Below are positions 28,469 through 37,544 of a DNA stretch of 64,000 nt, piece after piece. The translations under genes and the position numbers were made by a program. This DNA is from Microvirga lotononidis (GTDB lineage Bacteria; Pseudomonadota; Alphaproteobacteria; Rhizobiales; Beijerinckiaceae), in NCBI RefSeq assembly GCF_034627025.1, contig NZ_CP141050.1, forward strand, positions 372,001-436,000. The letters run 5' to 3'. Positions within the stretch are counted from its first letter, which is position 1. Every line of letters begins with the position of its first letter. A model generated the notes under the pieces. The model was not told the DNA's origin. It saw only the letters and a program-made list of their open reading frames with translations, and searched no databases.

Positions 28469-29827
28469 ATGATGACGATATCTCCTCTGGCGCGGGAATC
28501 ATTGGCACGGCCATGCCGAAACCGGTTACATCGAACACTGCTCCTGGGCACGGCAGCTGTTTTATGGACAGTGTTGACAGGTCCGTTGGCCCGGGCCGAT
28601 GAGACGTGCCTGTCGCCCTACATGGCCAAGATCACTGGCGAGGAGGAATTCGTCTACGTCTGGACCCTCGGTGTCGAAGGGGTCGGCGACGGCATGGACA
28701 AGCTCGTCACGGTCGATGTGCGGAAGAACTCGCCTACCTTCGGCAGGGTGATCGATACGGAATCGGTCGGCGGGCGCGGCGAGGCTCACCACGGCGGATT
28801 TACGGATGACCGCCGCTCCTTCTGGGCGGCCAGCCTGTCCGACAGCAAGCTTCACATTTTCGATGTGGCAAGCAACCCCGCCAACCCCAAGCTGGTCAAA
28901 ACCATCAACGACTTCGTCGAAAGGAGCGGCGGCGTTGCAGGACCGCACGGGGCCTATGCCTTGCCTGGACGCATGCTGATCCCGGGCTTGTCGAACACCC
29001 ATCGGGACGGACGCACAGGGCTCGTCGAGTATACCAACGACGGGCAGTACATCACCACGCACTGGATGCCGACCACCGAGAGCCCGCAGGGAGCGGCCGT
29101 GGAGACGATTGCCGACGGCTACGGCTACGATGCTCGCGTTCTTCCCCGCAAGAATGTCCTGCTCACCTCGTCCTTCACCGGGCTCGACAACTACATGCGC
29201 CCGCTCGGCGAGGTCGCCAAGGACCCGGAGGCTCTGAAGCGGACCGGTCAGACCATGGTCCTGTGGGACTTCCATGCGCGCATGCCGAAAAAGGTGTTCC
29301 ACGTTCCCGGCGCCCCGCTGGAGATCCGGTGGGCTTCGGGACCCTACAACAACTATGCCTTCACCTCGACGGCCCTGACCTCGAAGCTGTGGCTCGTGTA
29401 CGAGTCAGCAGATGGAGAGTGGAAGGCCGAGACGGTTGCAGATATTGGCGACCCGTCGAAATTGCCGTTGCCCGTCGACATCAGCCTGAGCGCCGACGAC
29501 CGGACGCTGTTCGTCGACAGCTTCATGGACGGCATGACCCGGGTCTTCGACGTCTCCGATCCGCACAAGCCGCAGCAGATCTACGAGCAGAAGATCGGCA
29601 GCCAAGTCAACATGGTCTCGCAAAGCTGGGACGGGAAGCGGCTCTATTACACCAGCTCGCTCCTGGCCAATTGGGACAAAACCGGAGCTGACAACGAGCA
29701 GTTCCTGAAGGCCTACACCTGGGATGGGAAGCAACTGGCGCCGCGATTCGAGATCGACTTCCTGCGCGAGGGGCTCGGGCGCCCGCACATGATGTCGTTT
29801 GGCTCGGCGAGCCTCTATTCCAGCTGA
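28469..29827 (+). CDS. mtoX: Methanethiol oxidase (MtoX, selenium-binding protein SBP56 family)
   Basis: The 452-residue protein belongs to the SBP56 family. In Hyphomicrobium, members of this family oxidise methanethiol to formaldehyde, hydrogen sulfide and hydrogen peroxide in a copper-dependent way. An N-terminal signal peptide (about 40 residues, ending GPLARADE) places it in the periplasm. The family blocks SVGGRGEAHHGGFTDD, GPHGAYALPGRMLIPGLSN and SPQGAAVETIADGYGYD are clear, as is the tail GRPHMMSFGSASLYS. The start at ATG 28469 has GAAGGAGGG. It is followed by a SCO copper protein, the same partner as in the known mtoX clusters, which supports the assignment. Whether methanethiol is the true substrate here is inference. 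Confidence 0.82.
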   Translation: MMTISPLARESLARPCRNRLHRTLLLGTAAVLWTVLTGPLARADETCLSPYMAKITGEEEFVYVWTLGVEGVGDGMDKLVTVDVRKNSPTFGRVIDTESVGGRGEAHHGGFTDDRRSFWAASLSDSKLHIFDVASNPANPKLVKTINDFVERSGGVAGPHGAYALPGRMLIPGLSNTHRDGRTGLVEYTNDGQYITTHWMPTTESPQGAAVETIADGYGYDARVLPRKNVLLTSSFTGLDNYMRPLGEVAKDPEALKRTGQTMVLWDFHARMPKKVFHVPGAPLEIRWASGPYNNYAFTSTALTSKLWLVYESADGEWKAETVADIGDPSKLPLPVDISLSADDRTLFVDSFMDGMTRVFDVSDPHKPQQIYEQKIGSQVNMVSQSWDGKRLYYTSSLLANWDKTGADNEQFLKAYTWDGKQLAPRFEIDFLREGLGRPHMMSFGSASLYSS

Positions 29828-29879
29828 CCTCCTGCAGGCGGGAGGACGCGTCCCGCCTGACCCAGCATAGGAGGATCCA

Positions 29880-30599
29880 ATGCGCGGATTTGCCATCGCC
29901 CGACTGGCGCTCTTCGTCACGCTCTGTGCCGCGCCTGTGGCTGCGCCGGCTCATGATCCGCATGGCCCCAAGCAAAGCGCCGGTCCGGGCACCGGCTATG
30001 CCTTTCCGCTGCCGGAACCCGGATCCTACCTGCTGCCGGCCATTCGATCCGCCGCCGGGGGCAGCGTCCTCGACGAGAGCGGACGGCCGCATGATCTGAT
30101 GGAGTTTCTCCGGGGCCGGATCACGGTTCTGGCATTCTTGTACACGCGGTGCGGAGACATTTGCCCGACCGCGACGCTGCAGATGTCTCGGCTTCAGGAC
30201 TTGGCCATAAAGGACCGGCAGCTTGCCGGACGCATGCACCTCGTTTCAATGAGCTTCGATCCGGACCATGACACGCCCAGCGCCATGGCGGAATACGCGG
30301 CAGGCTGGCGTTCCACCGAAGCCGACGCCCCCCCATGGCATTTCCTGACGGCGCCTGATTGGGCCGCGCTCGCGCCCGTGCTCGCCGCTTACGACCAGGC
30401 CGTCGACGCGAAGCCCGATCCGGGCGCGGCAGGCGGACCGCTGTATCATATCTTCCGTGCCTTCCTGATCGACCCCTCAGGCCGTATCCGCAACATCTAC
30501 AGCCTGGACTTTTTCGATCCGGATTTGGTGCTCACCGACATCCGAACCCTGACGATCGACCCGGGGGAGGATGATCGACGCATGCCCACCGAGAGATGA
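29880..30599 (+). CDS. SCO1/SenC family copper-binding protein
   Basis: The 239-residue exported protein has a signal peptide and a thioredoxin-like fold. The copper motif CGDIC (Cys91, Cys95) lies in FLYTRCGDICPTAT. The third ligand is probably the His in LYHIFRAFLIDPSG. SCO proteins deliver or reduce copper at metalloenzyme sites. Placed 52 bp after mtoX with a strong AGGAGG site, it most likely matures the copper centre of MtoX rather than cytochrome oxidase. An N-terminal HDPHG segment might also bind metal. Confidence 0.88.
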   Translation: MRGFAIARLALFVTLCAAPVAAPAHDPHGPKQSAGPGTGYAFPLPEPGSYLLPAIRSAAGGSVLDESGRPHDLMEFLRGRITVLAFLYTRCGDICPTATLQMSRLQDLAIKDRQLAGRMHLVSMSFDPDHDTPSAMAEYAAGWRSTEADAPPWHFLTAPDWAALAPVLAAYDQAVDAKPDPGAAGGPLYHIFRAFLIDPSGRIRNIYSLDFFDPDLVLTDIRTLTIDPGEDDRRMPTER

Positions 30600-30631
30600 G
30601 GCACGCACCTTGCACATGAAAGGACGCTCAG

Positions 30632-32056
30632 ATGACGACGCTTTCCATTGCCACGATCGACGGCCGCACGATGGCGATTCTGCCCGAGGCGCTGCTCGCC
30701 CTGAAGGGTGGCCTGCGCGGGCCGGCCCTGGTCAAGGATGAGGACGGTTATGACATGGCACGCAGCATCTGGAACGGCATGGTCGACCGCTCGCCGGGAC
30801 TGATCATCCGCTGCCATGGAGCGGCTGATGTCATGCACGCGGTCGACTTCGCGCGCGAGCACGATCTGGTCGTCGCCGTGCGCGGGGGCGGGCACAACAT
30901 CGCCGGCAACGCCGTCTGCGAAGGCGGGCTGATGATCGACCTCTCGCCGATGGACTTCGTCCGGGTCGATCCTGCCGCCCGGCGCGCCTGGGTCGGGCCC
31001 GGTGCGAAACTCAACGATGTCGACCGGGAAACCCAGGCCTTCGGGCTCGCCCTGCCCAGCGGAATCAATTCGACGACCGGGATCTCCGGCCTGACGCTGG
31101 GCGGCGGGTTCGGGTGGCTGACCCGCAAGTTGGGGCTCACCATCGATAGCCTCGTCTCGGCCGACGTGGTCACCGCGGACGGCCGGCTCCTGCGGACCAG
31201 CACGAACGAGAACCCGGACCTGTTTTGGGCCATCCGGGGCGGAGGAGGGAACTTCGGGATCGTCACTGCCTTTGAGTTCAATCTCCACCCGGTCGGGCCG
31301 GAGGTTCTCTCCGGACTTGTGGTGCACTCCTTCGATCAGGCGGACGCGCTGCTCAGAGCCTACCGCGAGGCTGTGAACCATGCGCCCGAGGAACTCACGT
31401 GCTGGGTGGTGATGCGCCAGGCCCCGCCGCTTCCATTCCTGCCGCCGGAATGGCACGGGCGTGCGGTCATGATCCTTGCCATGTGCTACGTGGGCGATCC
31501 CGCCGGGGGTGAGAAGGCCACGAAGGAACTCCGGTTGCTGGGCCATCCCATCGCGGATGTCGTCGGGCCGCACCGGCTTGTCGACTGGCAGGCGGCCTTC
31601 GACCCACTTCTGACCCCGGGCGCGCGCAATTACTGGAAGAGCCATGACTTTGAGACGCTCCAGGACGGCGCATTGGATGTGATTACCCAGGCAGTCCGGA
31701 CGCTGCCAGGCCCCGAATGCGAGCTGTTCATCGCCCATGTCGGCGGCGCCATGAGCCGGGTTGCGCCGGAGGCCACGGCCTACCCGCAGCGCTCAGCGCA
31801 TTTTGTCATGAATGTCCACACCCGCTGGCGCGAGAGCAAGGACGACAACGCCTGCATCGCATGGGCGCGGAAGCTGTTCCGGGCCACGGAGCCATTCGCA
31901 ACGGGCAGCGCCTATGTCAACTTCATGCCGGAGGATGAGACCGACCGGGTCGAGAAGATCTATGGGGCGAACTACCGCCGCTTGGCCGAGCTCAAGGGGC
32001 GCTACGACCCGCGCAACATATTCCGGATGAACCAGAACATCCGGCCGGCGCAATGA
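30632..32056 (+). CDS. FAD-linked oxidoreductase, BBE family
   Basis: This 474-residue flavoenzyme has the PCMH/VAO fold. The FAD-binding stretch includes RGGGHNIAGNA, where His88 is the usual site of covalent FAD attachment. GGGFGWLTRKLGLTIDSL follows. A C-terminal berberine-bridge-like domain ends with YVNFMPEDE and DPRNIFRMNQNI. It is the third gene of the mtoX-SCO transcript (32 bp gap) and is closed by the hairpin at 32091. There is no signal peptide, so it should be cytosolic, unlike its two neighbours. Family members oxidise alcohols, sugars or alkaloids; a link to C1/sulfur metabolism is only suggested by position. Confidence 0.85.
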   Translation: MTTLSIATIDGRTMAILPEALLALKGGLRGPALVKDEDGYDMARSIWNGMVDRSPGLIIRCHGAADVMHAVDFAREHDLVVAVRGGGHNIAGNAVCEGGLMIDLSPMDFVRVDPAARRAWVGPGAKLNDVDRETQAFGLALPSGINSTTGISGLTLGGGFGWLTRKLGLTIDSLVSADVVTADGRLLRTSTNENPDLFWAIRGGGGNFGIVTAFEFNLHPVGPEVLSGLVVHSFDQADALLRAYREAVNHAPEELTCWVVMRQAPPLPFLPPEWHGRAVMILAMCYVGDPAGGEKATKELRLLGHPIADVVGPHRLVDWQAAFDPLLTPGARNYWKSHDFETLQDGALDVITQAVRTLPGPECELFIAHVGGAMSRVAPEATAYPQRSAHFVMNVHTRWRESKDDNACIAWARKLFRATEPFATGSAYVNFMPEDETDRVEKIYGANYRRLAELKGRYDPRNIFRMNQNIRPAQ

Positions 32057-32090
32057 TCAGGACACCAATGCCTATGCCAGTAAGTTCTCG

Positions 32091-32129
32091 GGCAGATTGC
32101 GCTCCGGATCAGCACGAGCGCAATCTGCC
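32091..32129. terminator. Perfect 14-bp stem hairpin after the mtoX operon
   Basis: GGCAGATTGCGCTC (32091-32104) pairs completely with GAGCGCAATCTGCC (32116-32129) around an 11-base loop, 34 bp after the BBE stop. It lacks a U-tract but is the obvious 3' end of the operon. It lies inside an upstream extension of the next gene's frame, arguing for the later start of that gene. Confidence 0.65.
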
Positions 32130-32217
32130 TCAGGAAGTGCCGCGGGCCTTCGCCGGAGCTGTGCTCGACCGTGAGCGCTATCGCTCGGCGTCAAGATGGA
32201 ACGCCATGGGGTTCGCC

Positions 32218-32733
32218 ATGACATTGCAGGACTTTGCCTGGCTTGCTACGACCATCAGCGGTATCGGCGTCATCTTCACGCTGATCATCTTTTCCATCCA
32301 GATTCGCGAGAACACTCGTGCCGTGCGGGCCTCGACCTTCCAGCAGGTAGTGAACTCCTTCGCCTCAATCTCCTTCGATATCGCGCGGGACCGATCGCTG
32401 GTCGATCTCTACATCCGGGCCGGGCGGGACTTTACCGCGCTCAATGAGGCGGAGCGGGTGCAGTACAGCTTCATGCTGCTCAGCTTCTTGCGTCGAGCGG
32501 AGAACGTCTACGTGCAGAGCGAAATCCGCACAATCCATGCGCCGCACTGGTCCGGCATCCGCGAAAGCAACAAGGCCGTCATGGCGTCTCCCGGCGCGCG
32601 GGCTTGTTGGAGCGAAATCAGGAATCGGCACAATCCGCATTTCCGCGCCTTCATTGATGAACTCATTGCCGAGGATGCAGGTTCTGGCGAAAGAGATTGG
32701 AGGCTGGATGCCGTGCGCGTCAGAATGGGATGA
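32218..32733 (+). CDS. Membrane-anchored hypothetical protein
   Basis: One N-terminal membrane helix (WLATTISGIGVIFTLIIFSI) is followed by QIRENTRAVRASTFQQVVNS and a helical cytoplasmic domain of about 130 residues. Proteins of this plan (helix, then QxRxNTxAxRAS) are common in Proteobacteria and have no assigned function. ATG 32218 (171 residues) or ATG 32206 is preferred because the frame upstream runs through the hairpin at 32091. Confidence 0.6.
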   Translation: MTLQDFAWLATTISGIGVIFTLIIFSIQIRENTRAVRASTFQQVVNSFASISFDIARDRSLVDLYIRAGRDFTALNEAERVQYSFMLLSFLRRAENVYVQSEIRTIHAPHWSGIRESNKAVMASPGARACWSEIRNRHNPHFRAFIDELIAEDAGSGERDWRLDAVRVRMG

Positions 32734-33033
32734 CGATTGCTGCTGCTTGCCCCTTCGACAATCCCAAGAGCTGCGCCATTGATTGTAGTCTGTTCCCGAG
32801 TGCTCTTGGGCGGAAAACCGCATGCAGATCCTTGAAGCGCCAATAGCGTTTCCTGGTGAAAAAACCGAAAGGCTGCATTCTGGAACATCTCGGACGAAAC
32901 GCTTTGGTCTGCTCGTGAGGCGGTGATCGGATCTCTATTTCATTTGCTGATCGTTACTCTTTGATCCAAGCCGGACATTGAGAACTTGGACGAGGTACTG
33001 GGCCTCTCTGCGAAGGAAGAGGTGGAGGGCACA
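32734..33033. other. Intergenic, upstream of the cyclase regulator
   Basis: About 300 bp without a supported gene. It probably contains the promoter of the long cyclase/ATPase gene; no clear motif stands out. Confidence 0.35.
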
Positions 33034-36000
33034 ATGAATCTCGAGGCGTGGCTGCGGAATATGGGTCTGGAACGGTATGTTCAGATCTTTCGCAGCCATG
33101 ACATCGATGCCGATGCCTTGCTCGACCTGACCGAGGCCGATTTCAAGGAGCTCGGCGTTACTCTTGGCCACCGCAAGAGGCTTCTTCGGGCAATCGTTGC
33201 CTTCAAGGCCCCGAAACACCTGGAGACACCACGTGCCGCCAAGCCGATCCTTTCGCGACCAATGCCGAAAGAAGCAGAGCGCCGCCATCTGAGCATCCTG
33301 TTCTGCGATCTCGTCGGCTCGACTGCGTTGGCGAGCCGGTTGGACCCTGAAGACATGCGCGACGTGCTCTGGACATACCAGCAGGTTGCGGCGGACAGGA
33401 TCCGGCGTTTCGAGGGGCACGTTGCCAAATACATGGGTGATGGGATCCTCGCGTATTTCGGCTGGCCCTACGCTCACGAGGAAGACGCCGAACGGGCTGT
33501 CCGCACCGGCCTCGCGCTCGTAGCGGCGATCGGCGGGCTGACCGCCCCAGATGGCTCCCGGCTTGCCTGCCGGGTCGGCATCGCCACCGGACCGGTGATT
33601 ATTGGTGATCGGGTCGGCAAGGGGGCCGCACGGGAAGAGGCGGTAATTGGGGAGGCGCCTAATCTGGCTGCGCGTCTGCAGGCCCTCGCGGCTCCCGGCG
33701 AGATCGTCGTCGGCGCGGCGACGCGACAGCTTCTCGGGGGGCTATTCGAATTCCACGATGTTGGCACGCACGAGCTTAAGGGGTTCGCGTTTCCTGTCCC
33801 GGCCTGGCGCGTTCTCGGGGATGGCATTGCGGCAAGCCGGTTTACAGCCCGGGTGGCAGGCCACCCGACGCCACTGGTCGGGCGCAAGCGGGAACTGGGG
33901 CAGTTATGCCAGCTCTGGACCCAGGCTAAAGGCGGCACCGGCCGCCTTGCCCTGATTGGCGGCGAACCGGGTGTCGGAAAGTCGCGCCTGACGCAGGCCC
34001 TTCAGGATCGATTGGCGCAAGAGTCCCATACCTGCCTGATCTACCAGTGCTCGCCCGTTCATCAGCAGAGCGTCCTGCATCCAGTGACAACGCAACTCGT
34101 GCGGCTGGCAGGTTTCAGTTCAAACGACCCTCCCGATGTCAAGTTGGACAAGTTGGAACGGCTGCTGGCCCGACCCGAAGGTCAAGCCGCAACGGGCACT
34201 CCCCTGCTGGCCGCCCTTCTTTCTCTGCCGACAGAGGGGCGCTATCCGCCATTGAACTTAAGCCCGCAGAGGCAAAAGGAGGTGACCCTCTGGGCTCTTA
34301 TCGAGCATCTCGCCAGGCTTGCCGCCATTCGGCCCATGCTGATGATCGTCGAGGACCTTCACTGGGCCGATCCGACGACCCTGGAGTTTCTGGGCCGCGT
34401 GGTTCAGCGTCTGCCCACGCTCCCTGTCCTCGCGGTCTACACGTTCCGCCCGGAATTCGTGCCGCCGTGGACCCGCTCTGACTGCGCGGTCATGCTGGTC
34501 CTGAACCGACTCAGCCCGTCGGAAGGGCGTGCGCTCGTGGCCCACCTTGCCCACGGCCAGGGTCTTCCTGCTCGGACGATGCAACAGATTGCCGACAAGA
34601 CCGACGGGGTGCCGCTGTTTGCGGAGGAGCTGACCAAGGCCGTCCTGGAGGCTCACCATTCGGAGCCGGCGACTGGCAGCGCACGGGTGTCCGATCCAGT
34701 GCTCACCCTGCCAGACACCCTCCAGGATTCTCTGATGGCTCGCCTCGATCGCCTGACGGGCGTCAGGGAGACCGCTCAAATCGGCGCCGTCATCGGGCGG
34801 GAATTCTCGTATGGACTTCTGGCCGCCGTCGCCCGGCGCGATGAAGCAGAGCTACAGAGCACTCTAGCCCGGCTGGTGTCAGCGGGAATCCTGTTCGTGC
34901 GTGGTCAGCCACCGGACGCGATCTACACGTTCAAGCACGCCCTGGTGCGGGATGCGGTCTACGCCACGTTGCTGCGCGCCCGGTGCCGTCAACTCCACAC
35001 CCGGGTGGCCCGGTTGCTGGAGAAGCGCTTCCCCGGGATCGCCGAGCGGGAGCCGGAAACGGTGGCCCAGCATTACGAAGCCGCGGGCTTGGCTATGCAG
35101 GCCATCGCTTGGTGGCAGCACGCCGGCGAGCGTGCCAACAACCGTTCGGCAAATCAGGAGGCCGAGAACCACCTCAGGAGGGCGCTCGGCCTTATTGACC
35201 AACTTCCAGCCGACGCCGGACGCAGGCAGGCGGAGCTTCGGTTGCTGACGGTGCTCGGTCGGGTCCTGATTGCCCGAAGTGGTTATTCCAGCCCGGAGGT
35301 CGAGAAAGTCTACTCCCGCGCGAGACTGCTCTGCGAGACAGTCGAGCGGCAGGTGAATGCCTTTCCGGTTCTGCTGGGCCTCACGATCTACGCGGCGGTT
35401 CGCGCTGACCTCGACTCCGGGCTTGCGCTGAGCCAGCGGCTTCTGGAGCTGGCTAGGCGCGCGCGAGACCCTGTCCTGCAGGTTGAAGCGCAATACTCCG
35501 CCGGCATTACCCATCACTGGCGCGGCGAGCTCACCGAGGCGCGCCGGCACCTGATGGTGGCGGTCCGGATGTACCGGACCGGACAGCACAGAGCCCACCT
35601 CGCACACTATGGGCAGGATCCCGGTCCAATTTGCCTCTGTCGCGGCGCCGCAGTGCTGTGGCTCCTCGGCTACCCCGATCAGGCGGCGGCCCGAATGCGG
35701 GATGCGCTCGCCCTGGCGGACGAACTCGCCCACCCGTTCAGCCAAGCCTATGTTCTGACCTGGGCTGCCTGGTTGATGATCATCCAGCGCGACGGAGCCG
35801 GGGCAGCTCAGGCGATCGACCGCGCGCTCCGATTTGCCGAGGAACAGCAGTATCCCTATTGGATTGCAATGGCGACGACACAGGAGGGCTGGCTTTTGGC
35901 CCAGCAGGGGCACGCCACCCAGGCTATCGTTCGGATTAACGAGGGTTTGGCTCGCATGGATGCTATCGGCACGCGGGTGACTCATGCCTATGCGAGGGGC

Positions 36001-36387
36001 GTGCTTGGCGAGGTGCTGGCGGGGATCGGCAGAGCCTCCGACGGTGCCCAGCTGCTCGATCAAGCCATCGCCGACGTAAGACAGCACCACGAGGGATGGT
36101 GCGAGGCCGAATTGCTCCATCTGAGGGGCCGCGTCCTACTAGCCGCTCCCTCGGGCACGCGCTGTACCGCCGAAAGTTCCCTGCTGCTCGCGATTGAAAG
36201 GGCTCGCGAGCAGAGGGCAAAAGCCTGGGAGCTGCGCGCTGCCGTTAGCCTTGCCCAGCTCTGGAACAATCGGGGTTGCTGCAGCGAAGCCCGCGATCTT
36301 CTTGCTCCCGTCTGCAACTGGTTTACCGAGGGACTCGACACTGCCGACCTGCAGGATGCGAGGCGCCTGCTTGACGCACTCGGATGA
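33034..36387 (+). CDS. SAM domain, class III adenylate/guanylate cyclase, AAA ATPase and TPR regulator
   Basis: This is a 1,117-residue modular signalling protein. An N-terminal SAM domain (residues about 1-60, WLRNMGLERYVQIFRSHDID) is followed by a class III nucleotide cyclase domain (about 80-260). The cyclase has the metal-binding Asp in SILFCDLVGSTALA and the substrate loop AKYMGDGILAYFG. An AAA/STAND-type ATPase comes next, with Walker A GGEPGVGKSRLTQ and Walker B-like MLMIVEDLHWAD. The C-terminal half is alpha-helical with TPR-like repeats. Rhizobial genomes carry many such proteins, presumed stress or effector sensors. The ATG at 33034 has GGAGGG. The gene stands alone and no target is evident. 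Confidence 0.88.
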   Translation: MNLEAWLRNMGLERYVQIFRSHDIDADALLDLTEADFKELGVTLGHRKRLLRAIVAFKAPKHLETPRAAKPILSRPMPKEAERRHLSILFCDLVGSTALASRLDPEDMRDVLWTYQQVAADRIRRFEGHVAKYMGDGILAYFGWPYAHEEDAERAVRTGLALVAAIGGLTAPDGSRLACRVGIATGPVIIGDRVGKGAAREEAVIGEAPNLAARLQALAAPGEIVVGAATRQLLGGLFEFHDVGTHELKGFAFPVPAWRVLGDGIAASRFTARVAGHPTPLVGRKRELGQLCQLWTQAKGGTGRLALIGGEPGVGKSRLTQALQDRLAQESHTCLIYQCSPVHQQSVLHPVTTQLVRLAGFSSNDPPDVKLDKLERLLARPEGQAATGTPLLAALLSLPTEGRYPPLNLSPQRQKEVTLWALIEHLARLAAIRPMLMIVEDLHWADPTTLEFLGRVVQRLPTLPVLAVYTFRPEFVPPWTRSDCAVMLVLNRLSPSEGRALVAHLAHGQGLPARTMQQIADKTDGVPLFAEELTKAVLEAHHSEPATGSARVSDPVLTLPDTLQDSLMARLDRLTGVRETAQIGAVIGREFSYGLLAAVARRDEAELQSTLARLVSAGILFVRGQPPDAIYTFKHALVRDAVYATLLRARCRQLHTRVARLLEKRFPGIAEREPETVAQHYEAAGLAMQAIAWWQHAGERANNRSANQEAENHLRRALGLIDQLPADAGRRQAELRLLTVLGRVLIARSGYSSPEVEKVYSRARLLCETVERQVNAFPVLLGLTIYAAVRADLDSGLALSQRLLELARRARDPVLQVEAQYSAGITHHWRGELTEARRHLMVAVRMYRTGQHRAHLAHYGQDPGPICLCRGAAVLWLLGYPDQAAARMRDALALADELAHPFSQAYVLTWAAWLMIIQRDGAGAAQAIDRALRFAEEQQYPYWIAMATTQEGWLLAQQGHATQAIVRINEGLARMDAIGTRVTHAYARGVLGEVLAGIGRASDGAQLLDQAIADVRQHHEGWCEAELLHLRGRVLLAAPSGTRCTAESSLLLAIERAREQRAKAWELRAAVSLAQLWNNRGCCSEARDLLAPVCNWFTEGLDTADLQDARRLLDALG

Positions 36388-36734
36388 TACTTCTGCCGGG
36401 CTGCATGCTCGGCCGCGGCCTGAGACCGTGATGAGATGTACGAAGCGGCGTTGGTCTACTACGTTGTCCGACTTCTGCCGAGGCGCTCCTTTGGTCCGGA
36501 AGTTCGAGAGGAGAGACAAGCCATCCTGTTCGAAGTGCCGGTTCAAACCAAGAAAGCTTGGAATTTGGCCTTCTGAAAGGTTGCGCGTGATAGCTTTCTG
36601 TCTGTGAAAATGTCGGCACTTGGCATGCCTGAGACCTAAGCTCGAAGGCATCAATTCTACTCAAAGCGGACGTTCCGAAAGCACAGGGAATCTCGGTTCC
36701 TGACCCGGCGCGGACTGTTCCTGCCGGAACGCTG
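36388..36734. other. Intergenic between convergent cyclase and aquaporin genes
   Basis: About 350 bp without a supported gene or clear terminator hairpin. Overlapping open frames extend from the neighbours but show no protein family. Confidence 0.35.
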
Positions 36735-37544
36735 TCAAGCCTCAATGTTGAAGTGGAATAATCGCGCGACTCTGACGCGGGGAAGGCGCACAGACCCGAG
36801 ACGGACGAAGCCGGCATACAGGACGGCTCCAAGCGAGGGCCCAACGATGTAGATCCATGGGTCTATCGAGACCCTGGCGATCAGGGCAGGTCCGAACCAC
36901 CGAGCCGGGTTTGCGCTGGCCCCAGAGAGGGGAGCCTCCAACCATACCAACACCGAGAGCACGGCCGGCAGGGCCAAGGGCGTGAAGCTACGGGTACGGG
37001 GATGTGCCGCCATAGTGAAAATCGCCAGGATGAGCAGAAACGTCACTCCTGCCTCCCCGAGGAGAGCGGCCCAGACGGGAATGCCAACTCCCGGCTGCGG
37101 CGCACCAAACGCCACGCTTCGTCCCATGCGCCCCCAGCTCAGAAGAGGCCAAGCTCCGATAACGCTGCCGGCGAACTGAGCCAAGACGTAAAAGGTGGCA
37201 TCACGCCACGCCAGCTTGCCCTCCAGCCAGAACGCGACCGTCACGGCAGGATTGATATGCGCGCCGCTGATGCGGCCGATCGGTGAAACCGCGATCAGCG
37301 CCCCGACCGAACCGAACAAGCCGCCGGTCAGAAACAGGCGCCAGCCTTCGCTCGGGATCAGTCTTGCCCCCGGACTGCCTTGCCCAAACATGAGAATAAC
37401 CACCGACACGCCGACCAGAACCAGCAGGGCCGTACCGACGAACTCCGCCACGTACAGGTCAGGGTGCAGCCGCGCCGGCGGCAGGGGAAGGCCATGCAGA
37501 GGCCTGTCGCTGGCAGGTGGCGAAGGCGCACATTCAGCCGGCAT
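36735..37544 (-). CDS. MIP/aquaporin family channel
   Basis: The 269-residue membrane protein has six helices and both half-helix NPA motifs, in SGAHINPAVTVAFWL and SGASANPARWFGPAL. The first helix region is YVAEFVGTALLVLVGVSVVI. Which residues line the selectivity filter cannot be judged without alignment, so water or glycerol or another small solute is possible. The start overlaps the end of the GH1-type gene by 11 nt on the same strand, so the two are translationally coupled. That suggests a joint role in sugar or osmolyte handling. Confidence 0.88.
   Translation of the reverse strand: MPAECAPSPPASDRPLHGLPLPPARLHPDLYVAEFVGTALLVLVGVSVVILMFGQGSPGARLIPSEGWRLFLTGGLFGSVGALIAVSPIGRISGAHINPAVTVAFWLEGKLAWRDATFYVLAQFAGSVIGAWPLLSWGRMGRSVAFGAPQPGVGIPVWAALLGEAGVTFLLILAIFTMAAHPRTRSFTPLALPAVLSVLVWLEAPLSGASANPARWFGPALIARVSIDPWIYIVGPSLGAVLYAGFVRLGSVRLPRVRVARLFHFNIEA

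Noticed and set aside
32986..33033. Earlier TTG start for the cyclase regulator
   Set aside because: No ribosome site, and the ATG at 33034 follows GGAGGG and begins the SAM domain.
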